Shown here piece after piece: positions 25,058 to 33,237 of a stretch of 64,000 bases of DNA. Each line of letters starts with the position of its first letter. The stretch's first letter is position 1. The notes under the pieces were generated by a model. The model was not told where the DNA came from and searched no databases. It saw only the letters and a list, made by a program, of their open reading frames with translations. Source of the stretch: JAIPDZ01 sp034522175 (GTDB taxonomy: Bacteria; Desulfobacterota; DSM-4660; Desulfatiglandales; Desulfatiglandaceae); NCBI GenBank assembly GCA_034522175.1, contig JAXHLQ010000001.1, positions 1,364,001 to 1,428,000 on the forward strand, given 5' to 3'. The position numbers and the translations under genes were made by a program.

Positions 25058-26582
25058 CCCTACAACGATACTTAGCTAATATTTTTGATTGACTCTATAC
25101 CTACAGCGTAATATAATCTGCCAACCTTAAACGAAAGGAGGCTGAATATGTTACCCGAGATTCGCAGTGATGAGCACCTTTTTTCGGTTCCGAAGTTTGA
25201 CATTAACAAGGAGGATATCCAAGAATTTGACAATGAATTAAGAGCGTTCCATGAGAATTTTAGAGACTGCTTCGCCAGAAGCGAATCCAGAGAACATTTT
25301 TACAACTATATGGCCGGACAATTTAGCACATTAGAGCGAAAGTCTATCGAACCCATTGCATTAGCTATAGAAAACGGCAATGTACGGCCCATGCAGCATT
25401 TCGTAAGCAAGGTCGTCTGGGATGATGAGAGAATTCTATACAAATATCGTAATATGATAAATGAAGACCTTGGCGATCCTGATGGTGTCCTCATTTTTGA
25501 TGAAACAGGATATCAAAAAAGGGGGATGACTCCATTGGCGTTGGAAAACAGTACTGTGGCACTATCGGAAAAGTCGAAAATTGCCAAGTTGGCGTTTTCG
25601 CAGCATATGCATCACCCCATGGCTACGCCTTGATTGATAAACAGCTATTTATCCCTGAAAAATGGTTTTCTGAAGACTATGCCCTCAGAAGACGCAAATG
25701 TGAGTTGCCGGACGATATCACATTTAAGACCAAACCTCAGATTGCTGTCCAAATGCTTAAGAATATCGTAGAGAAGGATCAGATTCCTTTCAAATGGGTC
25801 CTTGCAGATTCAATATACGGAAATAGTCCTGATTTTATTGAGACTGTGGAAAATCTCGGTTTACGCTATTTTGTTTCCATACCATCAGATACGTATTGCT
25901 GGTTGAATACGCCGATTACCAGAAAAAGGAAATACAAGTATAAGGGGCAGATACGCGAGAAAATCATTGTGGATAGCACTCAAAATGAACCTATTACCGT
26001 CGCTTGTTTGGCTAAGAGCATTAATAACTTCTTCTGGTACCGCCGCAAGGTTTCCGAAGGGACAAAAGGCCCTATCGAGTATGAGTTTACCAAGAGGCGG
26101 ATCGTCGTTTCCAAAAACGGGGTGCCAGAAAAGGAAGTTTGGCTTATCATGAGACGTACCATTGAGAAACAGCCTTCATACAGCTACTTCCTGAGTAACG
26201 CGTCCGTAAGCACCCGACTGCCCACGTTCGTTTGGCTTAGTGGTCTTCGTTGGTCCATAGAGCAATGCTTTGAAGAAACCAAAACGGAACTGGTATGGAT
26301 CACTATGAAGTTCGCAAATATAGGGGTTGGCATCACCATATCCTAACGTGTATGCTCGCTCATTTTTTCCTCTGGCACCTGAAAATCAGGTTGGGGAAAA
26401 AAAGCACCATCTATTACGCTCTCGCAGCTTAGAACCCTGATCGAAGTTATTCTACCTATCAGGGAGTACGATAGCGAAACCGCGCTTGGTGTCGTAAAAT
26501 GGATCCAAGCGAGAAATCATCGAGCATACCTTTCACATCGAAAAAAGAAGCTAAAGAGTTTGCCATAAGTATCGTTGTAGGG
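25058..26582 (+). mobile_element. IS701-like element nested in IS1182
   Basis: About 1525 bp with inverted ends CCCTACAACGATACTTA at both termini. The host IS1182 sequence resumes on each side. Flanking TTAT/TTAA is too imperfect to call a target duplication. Confidence 0.8.
25148..26567 (+). pseudogene. IS701-family transposase, frameshifted
   Basis: AAAGGAGG precedes the ATG. The first frame includes FDETGYQKRG (catalytic Asp). At the A6G5 run near 25520 the frame changes by one base; the correct frame reads DDSIGVGKQYCGTIGKVENC and HGYALIDKQLFIPEKWF. The second Asp is in VLADSIYGNSPDFIE and the Glu in LRWSIEQCFEETKTEL. A further shift near 26292 precedes GMDHYEVRKYRGWHHHI and the end SHRKKKLKSLP. 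At least two shifts make it a pseudogene. Confidence 0.8.
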
Positions 26583-26745
26583 TTAAGTAATAATGTGGGG
26601 TAAGATTACGACCCCAATCAAGCAGAATGACGCAATAACCGAACCAACAAGCTCTTGGGTGTCTCGATCCAACAGCCGGAATCGGCCATACAGAAAAATG
26701 CTCCCAGAGTGAACCTCAAATTAGGACGTTAAGACCGACAGACTG

Positions 26746-26812
26746 CTAGGAGGTACCGGTCAAATTCTACACCTAATAGATGGTTTTTTCTGGAAAGGTC
26801 CTGTTTTCTCAT
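26746..26812 (-). pseudogene. DUF5647-like protein, N-terminal 22 codons cut off by IS1182
   Basis: Encodes MRKQDLSRKNHLLGVEFDRY and the first Leu of LLEHP. It continues in frame at 23476 once the IS and one CTAG are removed. Confidence 0.65.
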
Positions 26813-26841
26813 TTCATCCTCTCACTTTTGATAAATACCAT

Positions 26842-26890
26842 GATTGGGGGACGTTGTTACCTTCTGACCTTATTTGATATAATCCAGTAG
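26842..26890. repeat. REP motif 3' of RAYT copy C
   Basis: TGATTGGGGGACGTTG with tail TTACCTTCTGACCTTAT, the B/C-type variant. Confidence 0.7.
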
Positions 26891-26903
26891 TTTTGAATCG
26901 TTG

Positions 26904-27785
26904 TCATACCAGTGAAATAAAAGAAAAACAGATTTCACGGCACAAGAGCAGTTTCTTACCACGCTCTATGCCCCAGTACCATCTTCCGGAGCTACGGGGC
27001 AGGCACCTGCTGACACTCTTTTCACTCAAATGCAAATATTCGGCTATTTCTTTGCCGCTGTTCTTCAGCTCCATCTCTGCCAAATAGCTAATAATTGCAC
27101 TGGCTTTGCTGATCTTCTCAGTTCGTTTAGATGAGACGAGTTCCTTCAGGTCCACTCCTTGGTCTTTCGTCACCCTCCTTGTCAATTCATCCAACGAAAT
27201 TGGAGTATTAAAGCCTCTCTCAAATCTCTCGTTCGCTTTATCCAAAGCCTCCACAACAAAATCCCCACTGCCAAGGATTCTCGCATCCCCCTTTTCTCTC
27301 TCTTCTTTTGACCTACCTAGTAGGCCAGCCTTGTTGCCGCCAGCGCTCCGGACGAGGCCACCTCCCTGGAATTCGGGGCGTCTGCCCTGGGCGATGCCTT
27401 TCTTGATGAATTCACGGTATCTGCGACGGGCGACTTTTTGGATTTCACCGAAATGGAGGAGGACGTCTTCGACGGTCGATTCAGCTAAGGACTTGTCTTT
27501 GACAGGATTAACGGGATTTTCAGGATGTTTGTTGTCTTTTTCAGTTTCCGGACGAAACTGAAAAAACAATCCGCCTTTGGCGGAGGAAATACTGGGTGCT
27601 TTTGGGTTGCTGACCTCCGATCTCTGCTCTTTGACCTCAGGCACCAGGGGGTTCTTTCGGCGGCCTAAGATGGCGCTATGTCCGCTCCAGGGGTATTTGT
27701 CGAGTTCTTTGAGGTCTTGCACAATACCCGCTCGTAGGGGATTGAGATGGATATACCGAATTAACTCAAGGTGTAACGTTGCCAC
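26904..27785 (-). pseudogene. RAYT C-terminal half plus DnaA-like HTH, copy C
   Basis: Close relative of copy B with the same repeat-derived start (MATLHLELIRY), ACAGGATT-encoded linker, RSAGGNKAGLLGRSKEEREK block and HTH (ISLDELTRRV...EIAEYLHLSEKSVSRC). It has the same two in-frame palindromic insertions (26971-26999 and 26909-26940). It lacks the HUH catalytic half. It sits directly downstream of DUF3782 copy C, reproducing the order seen for copy B, so the RAYT fragment and the DUF3782 gene were duplicated as one block. Confidence 0.8.
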
Positions 27786-27866
27786 TATTCCACTATTTTT
27801 TACAACTTTCCGCTAAAACGTAAAGAGCACGAATAGTTTTTTAGACAGGATTGGCGGGATTTTCAG

Positions 27867-27912
27867 CCCCGGTGAAACCCCGATGAAACAGATGTAACAA
27901 AGGTTTCACGGG
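27867..27912. repeat. CCCCGGTGAAACCCCGATG mini-element, short form
   Basis: CCCCGGTGAAACCCC ... AAAGGTTTCACGGG. It lacks the second half (CAGGCAAAACAGAAAGG) present at 20110, 30501 and 33068. Confidence 0.65.
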
Positions 27913-27946
27913 TAAAGATTTTTTTGTTTGTCTTATCCGGTTAATC

Positions 27947-28627
27947 CTATTGATCCTGTCTCATGTGTAATGGGGGACGTTGTTTAATTGTTGCGTAACA
28001 GCGAGGTTTCAGTTGAACGTCCTCTGGCTCAAATCCTTCCCGGTTCAAGAGGGTCGCTCCCCCTTCATCCGTCTGGGTCAGTACGTAGAGACCGGCTTTC
28101 TCGGCATACCTCCCCACATCGTCCTTCACCACGAGGGCGCCCATCCCTCCAACCACCTGGTACTTTTCATATTCCGGGAATATCTCTTTGAATCGGGGGA
28201 GCTTCTTCTGTACGAATTTGTCCACCATCCGCTTGTCCAGTTTGTTCTTCACCTCCACCACCAGCACCTTACCGCCATTGACAGCCACCAGGTCGAATTC
28301 TCCCTCACCCTTGCGCTTGAGATTTCGTTTCACCTTTTTCAGATCTATCTTCGTCTTGCGGAAAACACCCCTCAGGTTCCTAAAAAATAGATCTTCCGCC
28401 ACCTCCCCCTGTACAAGCCCCAGATCTCCAAGTTGTTTACCGATACGATCCAGTTTTGCATCCGTCCTGCGCATCTGCTCATCGGTTCTATTAAGCTGTT
28501 CATCGGTTCTATTAAGCTGTTCATCAGTCTTGGCCTGGGATTCCCTCAACTGGGCAATCCCCGCAAACATCTCCTCTGCCAATTTCTCCAGACGATCCAG
28601 CCGGTCCTCTGCTTTTGCCTCTGTCAT
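27947..28627 (-). CDS. DUF3782-type PD-(D/E)XK-like coiled-coil protein, copy C (C-terminal frameshift)
   Basis: The start is the ATG at 28627 after AAAGGGGGAGATACCC. The coiled coil has two TDEQLNR units plus TDEQMRR. The nuclease-like core (EFDLVAVNGGKVLVVEVKNK) is intact. An extra T near 28025 changes the ending from EPRTFN to EDVQLKPRCYATIKQRP, reading into the REP and ACAGGATT repeats. The catalytic core is upstream of the change, so activity may survive. Same neighbours as copy B. Confidence 0.75.
   Translation of the reverse strand: MTEAKAEDRLDRLEKLAEEMFAGIAQLRESQAKTDEQLNRTDEQLNRTDEQMRRTDAKLDRIGKQLGDLGLVQGEVAEDLFFRNLRGVFRKTKIDLKKVKRNLKRKGEGEFDLVAVNGGKVLVVEVKNKLDKRMVDKFVQKKLPRFKEIFPEYEKYQVVGGMGALVVKDDVGRYAEKAGLYVLTQTDEGGATLLNREGFEPEDVQLKPRCYATIKQRPPLHMRQDQ
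27968..28000. repeat. REP motif 3' of DUF3782 copy C
   Basis: TAATGGGGGACGTTG with tail TTTAATTGTTGCGTAAC. Confidence 0.7.
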
Positions 28628-28717
28628 GGGTATCTCCCCCTTTGAGACTATCTTATCGAAAGCCTTTGTCGTTTTCAAACAATTGTCATATATCCTCTTG
28701 GCGTTCTTGTCAGGCCA

Positions 28718-28760
28718 CGGGACGCTGGTAAGTCTGTTAAGTTATTCTTCAACATATCGC
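28718..28760. repeat. REP motif 3' of RAYT copy D
   Basis: ACGGGACGCTGGTAAGTCTG then TTAAGTTATTCTTCAAC. This and the following 250 bp are repeated at 31420-31690. Confidence 0.65.
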
Positions 28761-29272
28761 ATCTGAAAGGCTGGGGGGCATTAACTCAAACTCGTATTTC
28801 CAGCAGATCTCCTTTGCCTTTTCTAACGAGAGTAACACTCCAACACGGCTGATCCCCAAAAATCTTGCCACCTCCGCTGCCGGATACCCAATTTCCTCAA
28901 CAGCCAGCCAAGCAACCAGAGATCTGGCTTCAGAATACTGCCTTTGCCTGTTCCCAGAACATATCAAATCAGGTTTAAGCCCCAATTTACCCTAACGTTG
29001 CATAAAAGTTGAGGTCAAAACGCTATAGATTAGGTCAGCAAGGGACGATGGGGCATTTTCAAGGGTGAAAGCGTATCGACCATACGGTGAAGTCTTGAAA
29101 ATGAAACAGCGTTTCTTGATGACCTGATATAGAGTGAGTAAAACGATTTTGGGCCAAAGCTTTATGCAACGTTAGGGTTTACCAGCCACAATCTCAATCA
29201 GTTCCTCTATTGGCCGCTTTGGGAGGTACTTCTTTTCAAACTTCACCTCCGCTTGCTGCAGGGTCTCGGTTA
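28749..29272 (-). pseudogene. RAYT HTH-domain fragment, copy D, split by a MITE
   Basis: HTH portion LKPDLICSGNRQRQYSEARS then LVAWLAVEEIGYPAAEVARF, an alternative lineage of the DnaA-like tail. The 188-bp MITE at 28990-29177 separates it from KFEKKYLPKRPIEELIEIVA encoded at 29182-29250. The uninterrupted equivalent is 31451-31780. The 5' end stops at a mini-palindrome (29273-29304). Confidence 0.75.
28990..29177. mobile_element. 188-bp MITE, copy 1
   Basis: Perfect inverted ends CCCTAACGTTGCATAAA / TTTATGCAACGTTAGGG, flanked by TTTA on both sides (28986-28989 and 29178-29181). The empty site is visible at about 31681-31705 (CCCCAATTTACCAGCC). It is non-coding. A second copy of identical length lies at 51505-51692. 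Confidence 0.9.
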
Positions 29273-29304
29273 CCCCAGAGAAATAGGCTACGCATTTCAC
29301 GGGG
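29273..29304. repeat. CCCCAGAGAAATAGGC...TTTCACGGGG mini-palindrome
   Basis: 32 bp inserted in RAYT copy D at the same place as in copy E (31783-31810). A related insertion is at 32543-32575. Confidence 0.7.
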
Positions 29305-29439
29305 CACAGCAGCATTGACGGGATTTGCTGGATTTTGTTGTTATTTGTTTAAACATCTCATGCCACAAACCTTCAGGGTTCGAGAACCAATCTTTTCACC
29401 ACCAGATTGAAATTTCCCTGGACATGGGATGAAACGGAC

Positions 29440-29718
29440 TTAATATTCGGGCTGTGCACTGTAGGCCCATTTGGTCAGTTTGATATCAGGGTGTTGGTCT
29501 TGTCCGGCCGTAATTTCGATGCCGATGATGCAGCGGGGATGGACACAGGACCCGGTGTTGTAATAGGCGGGGTCAGGGAATTTGTGTTCAATACCTGAGG
29601 TCCCGATCCCCAAGGTAAGGAGCCTTTTTTCAGCCAGAGAGAGGTTTCTGCATACCGGGCGATGGGTATGACCCGCAATGATGACCTGAATCCCCTCGTC
29701 ATTATCCGTTGCCCAGCA
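29440..29718 (-). pseudogene. Metallophosphoesterase C-terminal fragment
   Basis: Reads NDEGIQVIIAGHTHRPVCRN then LSLAEKRLLTLGIGTSGIEH, PAYYNTGSCVHPRCIIGIEI and a stop at 29440. GHTHRP is the C-terminal metal-binding motif of calcineurin-like phosphoesterases, and NTGSCVHPRCI..IEI is typical of their last strand. No start or N-terminal metal motifs (DxH, GNHD) are present upstream, where hicA begins. It is a remnant. Confidence 0.75.
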
Positions 29719-29730
29719 TGGAAGTGGTGG

Positions 29731-29961
29731 TCAAACTTTGCCCAGCAACTGAAAATATGCCTCCCTGCTCATTCCCACTGTCCTCATATTACTTCTTATG
29801 ATATCGACATCTATCTCATCATATTCGGGAATAACAACTGCCCTTTTCGCTCCCGGATATGTCAATACATGGTGTGAGCCCTTCTTTCGCTTGTACGTGC
29901 ATCCATAGGCCTCAAATATTTTGATTTGGGTCTTCCAGTCGGTTGCTGAAATTCTGACCAT
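29731..29961 (-). CDS. hicA: HicA toxin (mRNA interferase)
   Basis: A 76-residue protein with the double-stranded RNA-binding-like HicA fold: KRKKGSHHVLTYPGAKRAVV contains the catalytic His, and the C-terminal helix is VDIIRSNMRTVGMSREAYFQ. Slightly longer than the smallest HicA proteins but complete. It overlaps the stop of the upstream hicB by one base. Expected to cleave mRNA when HicB is depleted. Confidence 0.9.
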   Translation of the reverse strand: MVRISATDWKTQIKIFEAYGCTYKRKKGSHHVLTYPGAKRAVVIPEYDEIDVDIIRSNMRTVGMSREAYFQLLGKV

Positions 29962-30233
29962 TATACCCTTATCTCAATAGCTTGCTTCTGGAAGCCAACC
30001 ATTTCACTCATGGGAATCGCGTTCCCGTTTTCAAGCTTATACCCACACTCGTGAAGATATTCCTGTGCCGTGCCCAGTTCATTCATCTCCTCGAACTGTA
30101 TTTCGATCACTTTGAGCAAATTCCGTTTCGCTTCTTCTGGGCTCTTGCCCTGTGAAACGAAATCAAGTTCGGGACATTTGGCAATATACCACGATCCCTT
30201 GGCCCAAGTTTCAATAGTCATTTTGAGTTCCAT
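29961..30233 (-). CDS. hicB: HicB antitoxin
   Basis: A 90-residue HicB-type protein: MTIETWAKGSWYIAKCPELD, FVSQGKSPEEAKRNLLKVIE. This is the partially degraded RNase H-like fold that binds HicA. No separate DNA-binding tail is obvious. GGAGGC lies near the first ATG. The order antitoxin-toxin is less usual than hicAB but common in this subgroup. A REP motif lies directly upstream (30254). Confidence 0.85.
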   Translation of the reverse strand: MELKMTIETWAKGSWYIAKCPELDFVSQGKSPEEAKRNLLKVIEIQFEEMNELGTAQEYLHECGYKLENGNAIPMSEMVGFQKQAIEIRV

Positions 30234-30253
30234 AAATGCCTCCTGGAAACATT

Positions 30254-30290
30254 TTAATGGGGGACGTTGTTTAGTTGTTAGGTTGATGAC
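30254..30290. repeat. REP motif upstream of hicBA
   Basis: TTAATGGGGGACGTTG with tail TTTAGTTGTTAGGTTG, also seen at 13737. Confidence 0.7.
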
Positions 30291-30437
30291 AACCTTATCT
30301 TCAATTCTTCGTTTCTGTGTTCTGACTTACGGTCGGTGGACTCAAAGATAAGGCCTACGCAATATCTGTTCCCCGGTATCCGAGGTTTCGAATGACAGCT
30401 AACCGACCCTGGCATTTTCTTTTTTAGACAGGATTGA

Positions 30438-30574
30438 CCCCAGTGAAATGCGCTTCGCTGTTACGGTTGTAAATTTCACGGGACAGAGCAGGATTTTCAG
30501 CCCCAGTGAAACCCCGATGAAACAGATGTAACAAAGGTTTCATGGGGCAGGCAAAACAGAAAGGTTTCACGGGG
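30438..30574. repeat. Two mini-palindromes in series
   Basis: Long GTGAAAT type at 30438-30482 and the CCCCAGTGAAACCCCGATG type at 30501-30574, separated by AGAGCAGGATTTTCAG, part of the host ACAGGATT hairpin. Downstream (30612-30652) is a GC-rich palindrome with CGGCCTCCGGCC and GGCCTACGGCCC. Confidence 0.7.
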
Positions 30575-30689
30575 TAAAGATGTTTTTGTTTGCATTTTCA
30601 TTTTCCGGCCTCCGGCCCATAGCGGCCTACGGCCCGGCGGGACGAAAATGAAAATACCAAATCGCTGCGCGAGGGAGTCTTATGAGGTT

Positions 30690-31329
30690 TCAGTTGAACG
30701 TCCTCGGCTCAAATCCTTCCCGGTTCAAGAGGGTCGCTCCCCCTTCATCCGTCTGGGTCAGCACGTAGAGACCGGCTTTCTCGGCATATCTCCCCACATC
30801 GTCCTTCACCACGAGGGCGCCCATCCCTCCAACCACTTGGTACTTTTCATATTCCGGGAATATCTCTTTGAATCGGGGGAGCTTCTTCTGTACGAATTTG
30901 TCCACCATCCGCTTGTCCAGTTTGTTCTTCACCTCCACCACCAGCACCTTGCCCCCATTGACAGCCACCAGGTCGAATTCTCCCTCACCCTTGCGCTTGA
31001 GGTTTCGTTTCACCTTTTTCAGATCTATCTTCGTCTTGCGGAAAACACCCCTCAGGTTCCTGAAAAATAGATCTTCCGCCACCTCCCCCTGTACAAGCCC
31101 CAGATCTCCAAGTTGTTTACCGATACGATCCAGTTTTGCATCCGTCCTGCGCATCTGCTCATCGGTTCTATTAAGCTGTTCATCGGTTCTATTAAGCTGT
31201 TCATCGGTTCTATTAAGCTGTTCATCAGCTCTTGGCCTGGGATTTCCCTCAACTGGGCAATCCCGCAAACATCTCCTCTGCCAATTTCTCCAGACGATCC
31301 AGCCGGTCCTCTGCTTTTGCCTCTGTCAT
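30690..31329 (-). pseudogene. DUF3782-type coiled-coil protein, copy D, frameshifted N-terminus
   Basis: The ATG at 31329 (MTEAKAEDRLDRLEKLAEEM) loses frame near 31262, where one C is missing, and again near 31230. The remaining frame has three TDEQLNR units, one TDEQMRR and TDAKLDR, then the intact nuclease-like core and the normal end EPRTFN. This copy has the longest run of identical 21-bp units. REP and ACAGGATT repeats are less complete on its 3' side than for the other copies. Confidence 0.75.
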
Positions 31330-31419
31330 GGGTATCTCCCCCTTTGAGACTATCTTATCGAAAGCCTTTGTCGTTTTCAAACAATTGTCATATATCCTCT
31401 TGGCGTTCTTGTCAGGCCA

Positions 31420-31462
31420 CGGGACGCTGGTAAGTCTGTTAAGTTATTCTTCAACATATCGC
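31420..31462. repeat. REP motif 3' of RAYT copy E
   Basis: ACGGGACGCTGGTAAGTCTG with TTAAGTTATTCTTCAAC, directly after the RAYT stop codon at 31451. It is duplicated from or to 28718. Confidence 0.65.
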
Positions 31463-31782
31463 ATCTGAAAGGCTGGGGGGCATTAACTCAAACTCGTATT
31501 TCCAGCAGATCTCCTTTGCCTTTTCTAACGAGAGTAACACTCCAACACGGCTGATCCCCAAAAATCTTGCCACCTCCGCTGCCGGATACCCAATTTCCTC
31601 AACAGCCAGCCAAGCAACCAGAGATCTGGCTTCAGAATACTGCCTTTGCCTGTTCCCAGAACATATCAAATCAGGTTTAAGCCCCAATTTACCAGCCACA
31701 ATTTCAATCAGTTCCTCTATTGGCCGCTTTGGGAGGTACTTCTTTTCAAACTTCACCTCCGCTTGCTGCAGGGTCTCGGTTA

Positions 31783-31810
31783 CCCCAGAGAAATAGGCTA
31801 CGCATTTCAC
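31783..31810. repeat. CCCCAGAGAAATAGGC...TTTCAC mini-palindrome in RAYT copy E
   Basis: Same element as 29273-29304 but its right GGGG is replaced by AGGC. It shifts the RAYT frame. Confidence 0.65.
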
Positions 31811-32073
31811 AGGCAAAACCCCCACTCCCCAAAATCCTTGCGTCGCCCTTTTCCCGTTCTTCTGCTTTACGCCCGAAAAGCCCACTCACATCTCCTCCAG
31901 CGCTCCTGATTAAGCCCCCACCTCGAAGATCTTCGCGGGTACCCTGTTTGATCCCTTTCTCCACAAATTCTCGATACGTCTTTATCGCAGTTCTTTTGGT
32001 TTCGCCAAAATGGAGGAGGACATCTTCGATGGTCTTTTCGGTCAAAGGCTTTTCATTTTTGACAGGCATTAAG

Positions 32074-32118
32074 CCCAGTGAAATGCGCTTCGCTGTTACG
32101 GTTGTAAATTTCACGGGG
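32074..32118. repeat. Long GTGAAAT mini-palindrome in RAYT copy E linker
   Basis: CCCAGTGAAATGCG...AAATTTCACGGGG, inserted in the ACAGG-derived linker. Confidence 0.7.
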
Positions 32119-32542
32119 CAGAGCAGGATTGTCAGGATTATTTTGTTGCTTCTTTGTCGCTATTTCGGTTTCCAATTTGTTTGGGTGGTTCTTGATTCTT
32201 GATGTTTGACTTCGCATCTTTGATTACTGGAAGCAGTGGGTTTTTGCGGCTGCCCAGGATTGCGCTGTGGCCTGCCCAGGGGTATTTGTCCAGTTCTTGA
32301 AGATCCTTTACCAAACCGGCTCTCAACGGATTCAGATGGATGTAACGAAGGAGCTCCAGAAGGTAAGCGTTCTCCTCGCACACAACAGATTTATATCGGT
32401 TCTGAAAGAGATGCCCTGAACGTTTATGTCTTTTATTGAAGGTCACGGCGTATCCGGTCATAAGACGTCGCATCACCTTGCTCAACTCGGTAGGACCTGT
32501 TCGCAAGAGGAGATGAAAATATTATGTGAATCAAGGTCCAAG

Positions 32543-32575
32543 CCCCAGAGAAATAGGCTATCGCATTTCACGGGG
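32543..32575. repeat. CCCCAGAGAAATAGGC...TTTCACGGGG mini-palindrome near the HUH codons
   Basis: Copy A reads AAGGCCCAGGCGTAAC at this place; copy E reads AAGGTCCAAG, then the palindrome, then TAAACATAACACTGGG. This gives a direct comparison of filled and empty site. Confidence 0.75.
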
Positions 32576-32685
32576 TAAACATAACACTGGGTTTGAGTTT
32601 CTTCGAGGATGCCGGCGAACCTTTTTAGGAAAGACTCGCGATCTTTGTCGTCGAGGAAGATATTTCGTCGTTCTATTCCCCGGGT

Positions 32686-32727
32686 CCCAATTAAATGGCT
32701 TCGCCTGCACTTCGTGATTTAACCGGG
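32686..32727. repeat. CCCAATTAAAT...ATTTAACCGGG mini-palindrome
   Basis: Arms ATTAAATGGC / GATTTAACCGGG around CGCCTGCACTTCG, inserted in the N-terminal codons of RAYT copy E and absent at 2330-2360 in copy A. It differs in sequence from the GTGAAAT types but has the same flush position next to CCC/GGG. Confidence 0.7.
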
Positions 32728-32789
32728 CAGGCATGACGTGTTGGAGGAGGCCTGGAGCGTCAAGTCTTGCTTGGCGGGGCATTTTGTTT

Positions 32790-33067
32790 ATTGATTGGTG
32801 AAATCAGAACTCTTTTGGGAAGCCAGCTTGCTTTAGAACACCATTTGCCGTGTGCCGAGATTTGATGCTTTGGTCCACCACAAATAGAATCTGGTGTCAC
32901 ATCTTGTATAGTGAATTACGGGGAGATTCCAAGGCTCAAATGAATGAGAGCCGGTGTCACATCTTGCATAGTGAATAATAATCGGTGTAACGTTGCCACT
33001 ATTCCACTATTTTTTACAACTTTCCCCTAAAACGTAAAGAGCACGAATAGTTTTTAGACAGGATTGA
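32790..33067. repeat. Composite repeat region, no gene
   Basis: Two TGTCACATCTTG(T/C)ATAG units (32893 and 32952), then GTAACGTTGCCACTATTCC and the AGCACGAATAG unit, as at 19926. No gene is seen. Confidence 0.6.
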
Positions 33068-33141
33068 CCCCAGTGAAACCCCGATGAAACAGATGTAACA
33101 AAGGTTTCATGGGGCAGGCAAAACAGAAAGGTTTCACGGGG
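33068..33141. repeat. CCCCAGTGAAACCCCGATG mini-element
   Basis: 74 bp ending AAAGGTTTCACGGGG, inserted in the ACAGGATTGAC hairpin 3' of DUF3782 copy E. Confidence 0.7.
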
Positions 33142-33197
33142 TAAAGATTTTTTTGTTTGTCTTATCCGGTTAATCCTATTGATCCTGTCTCATGTGT

Positions 33198-33228
33198 AAT
33201 GGGGGACGTTGTTTAATTGTTACGTAAC
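33198..33228. repeat. REP motif 3' of DUF3782 copy E
   Basis: TAATGGGGGACGTTG with tail TTTAATTGTTACGTAAC, ten bases from the stop codon. Confidence 0.7.
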
Positions 33229-33237
33229 AGCGAGGTT

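Larger units (their letters stand above)
23473..26749 (+). mobile_element. IS1182-family element containing a nested IS701-like element
   Basis: Terminal inverted repeats CAGTCTGTCGG lie at both ends, each preceded by the palindromic target CTAG (23473-23476 and 26746-26749). The IS1182 transposase occupies 23667-25034. A complete second IS (25058-26582) has landed 24 bases after its stop codon. The whole composite sits inside the DUF5647-like gene. Confidence 0.85.
31451..32782 (-). pseudogene. RAYT copy E, nearly full length but broken by at least four mini-palindromes
   Basis: From 32782: MPRQARLDAPGLLQHVM, interrupted by PARLNHEVQAKPFNWDP encoded by the 32686-32727 palindrome. The HUH-region codons are split by the palindrome at 32543-32575. 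Then TGYAVTFNKRHKRSGHLFQN, LLRYIHLNPLRAGLVKDLQE, a third palindrome in the linker (32074-32118), RSAGGDVSGLFGRKAEEREK, a fourth at 31783-31810 that shifts the frame, and finally KFEKKYLPKRPIEELIEIVA and the HTH. Aligning with copy A defines each insertion. Confidence 0.8.
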
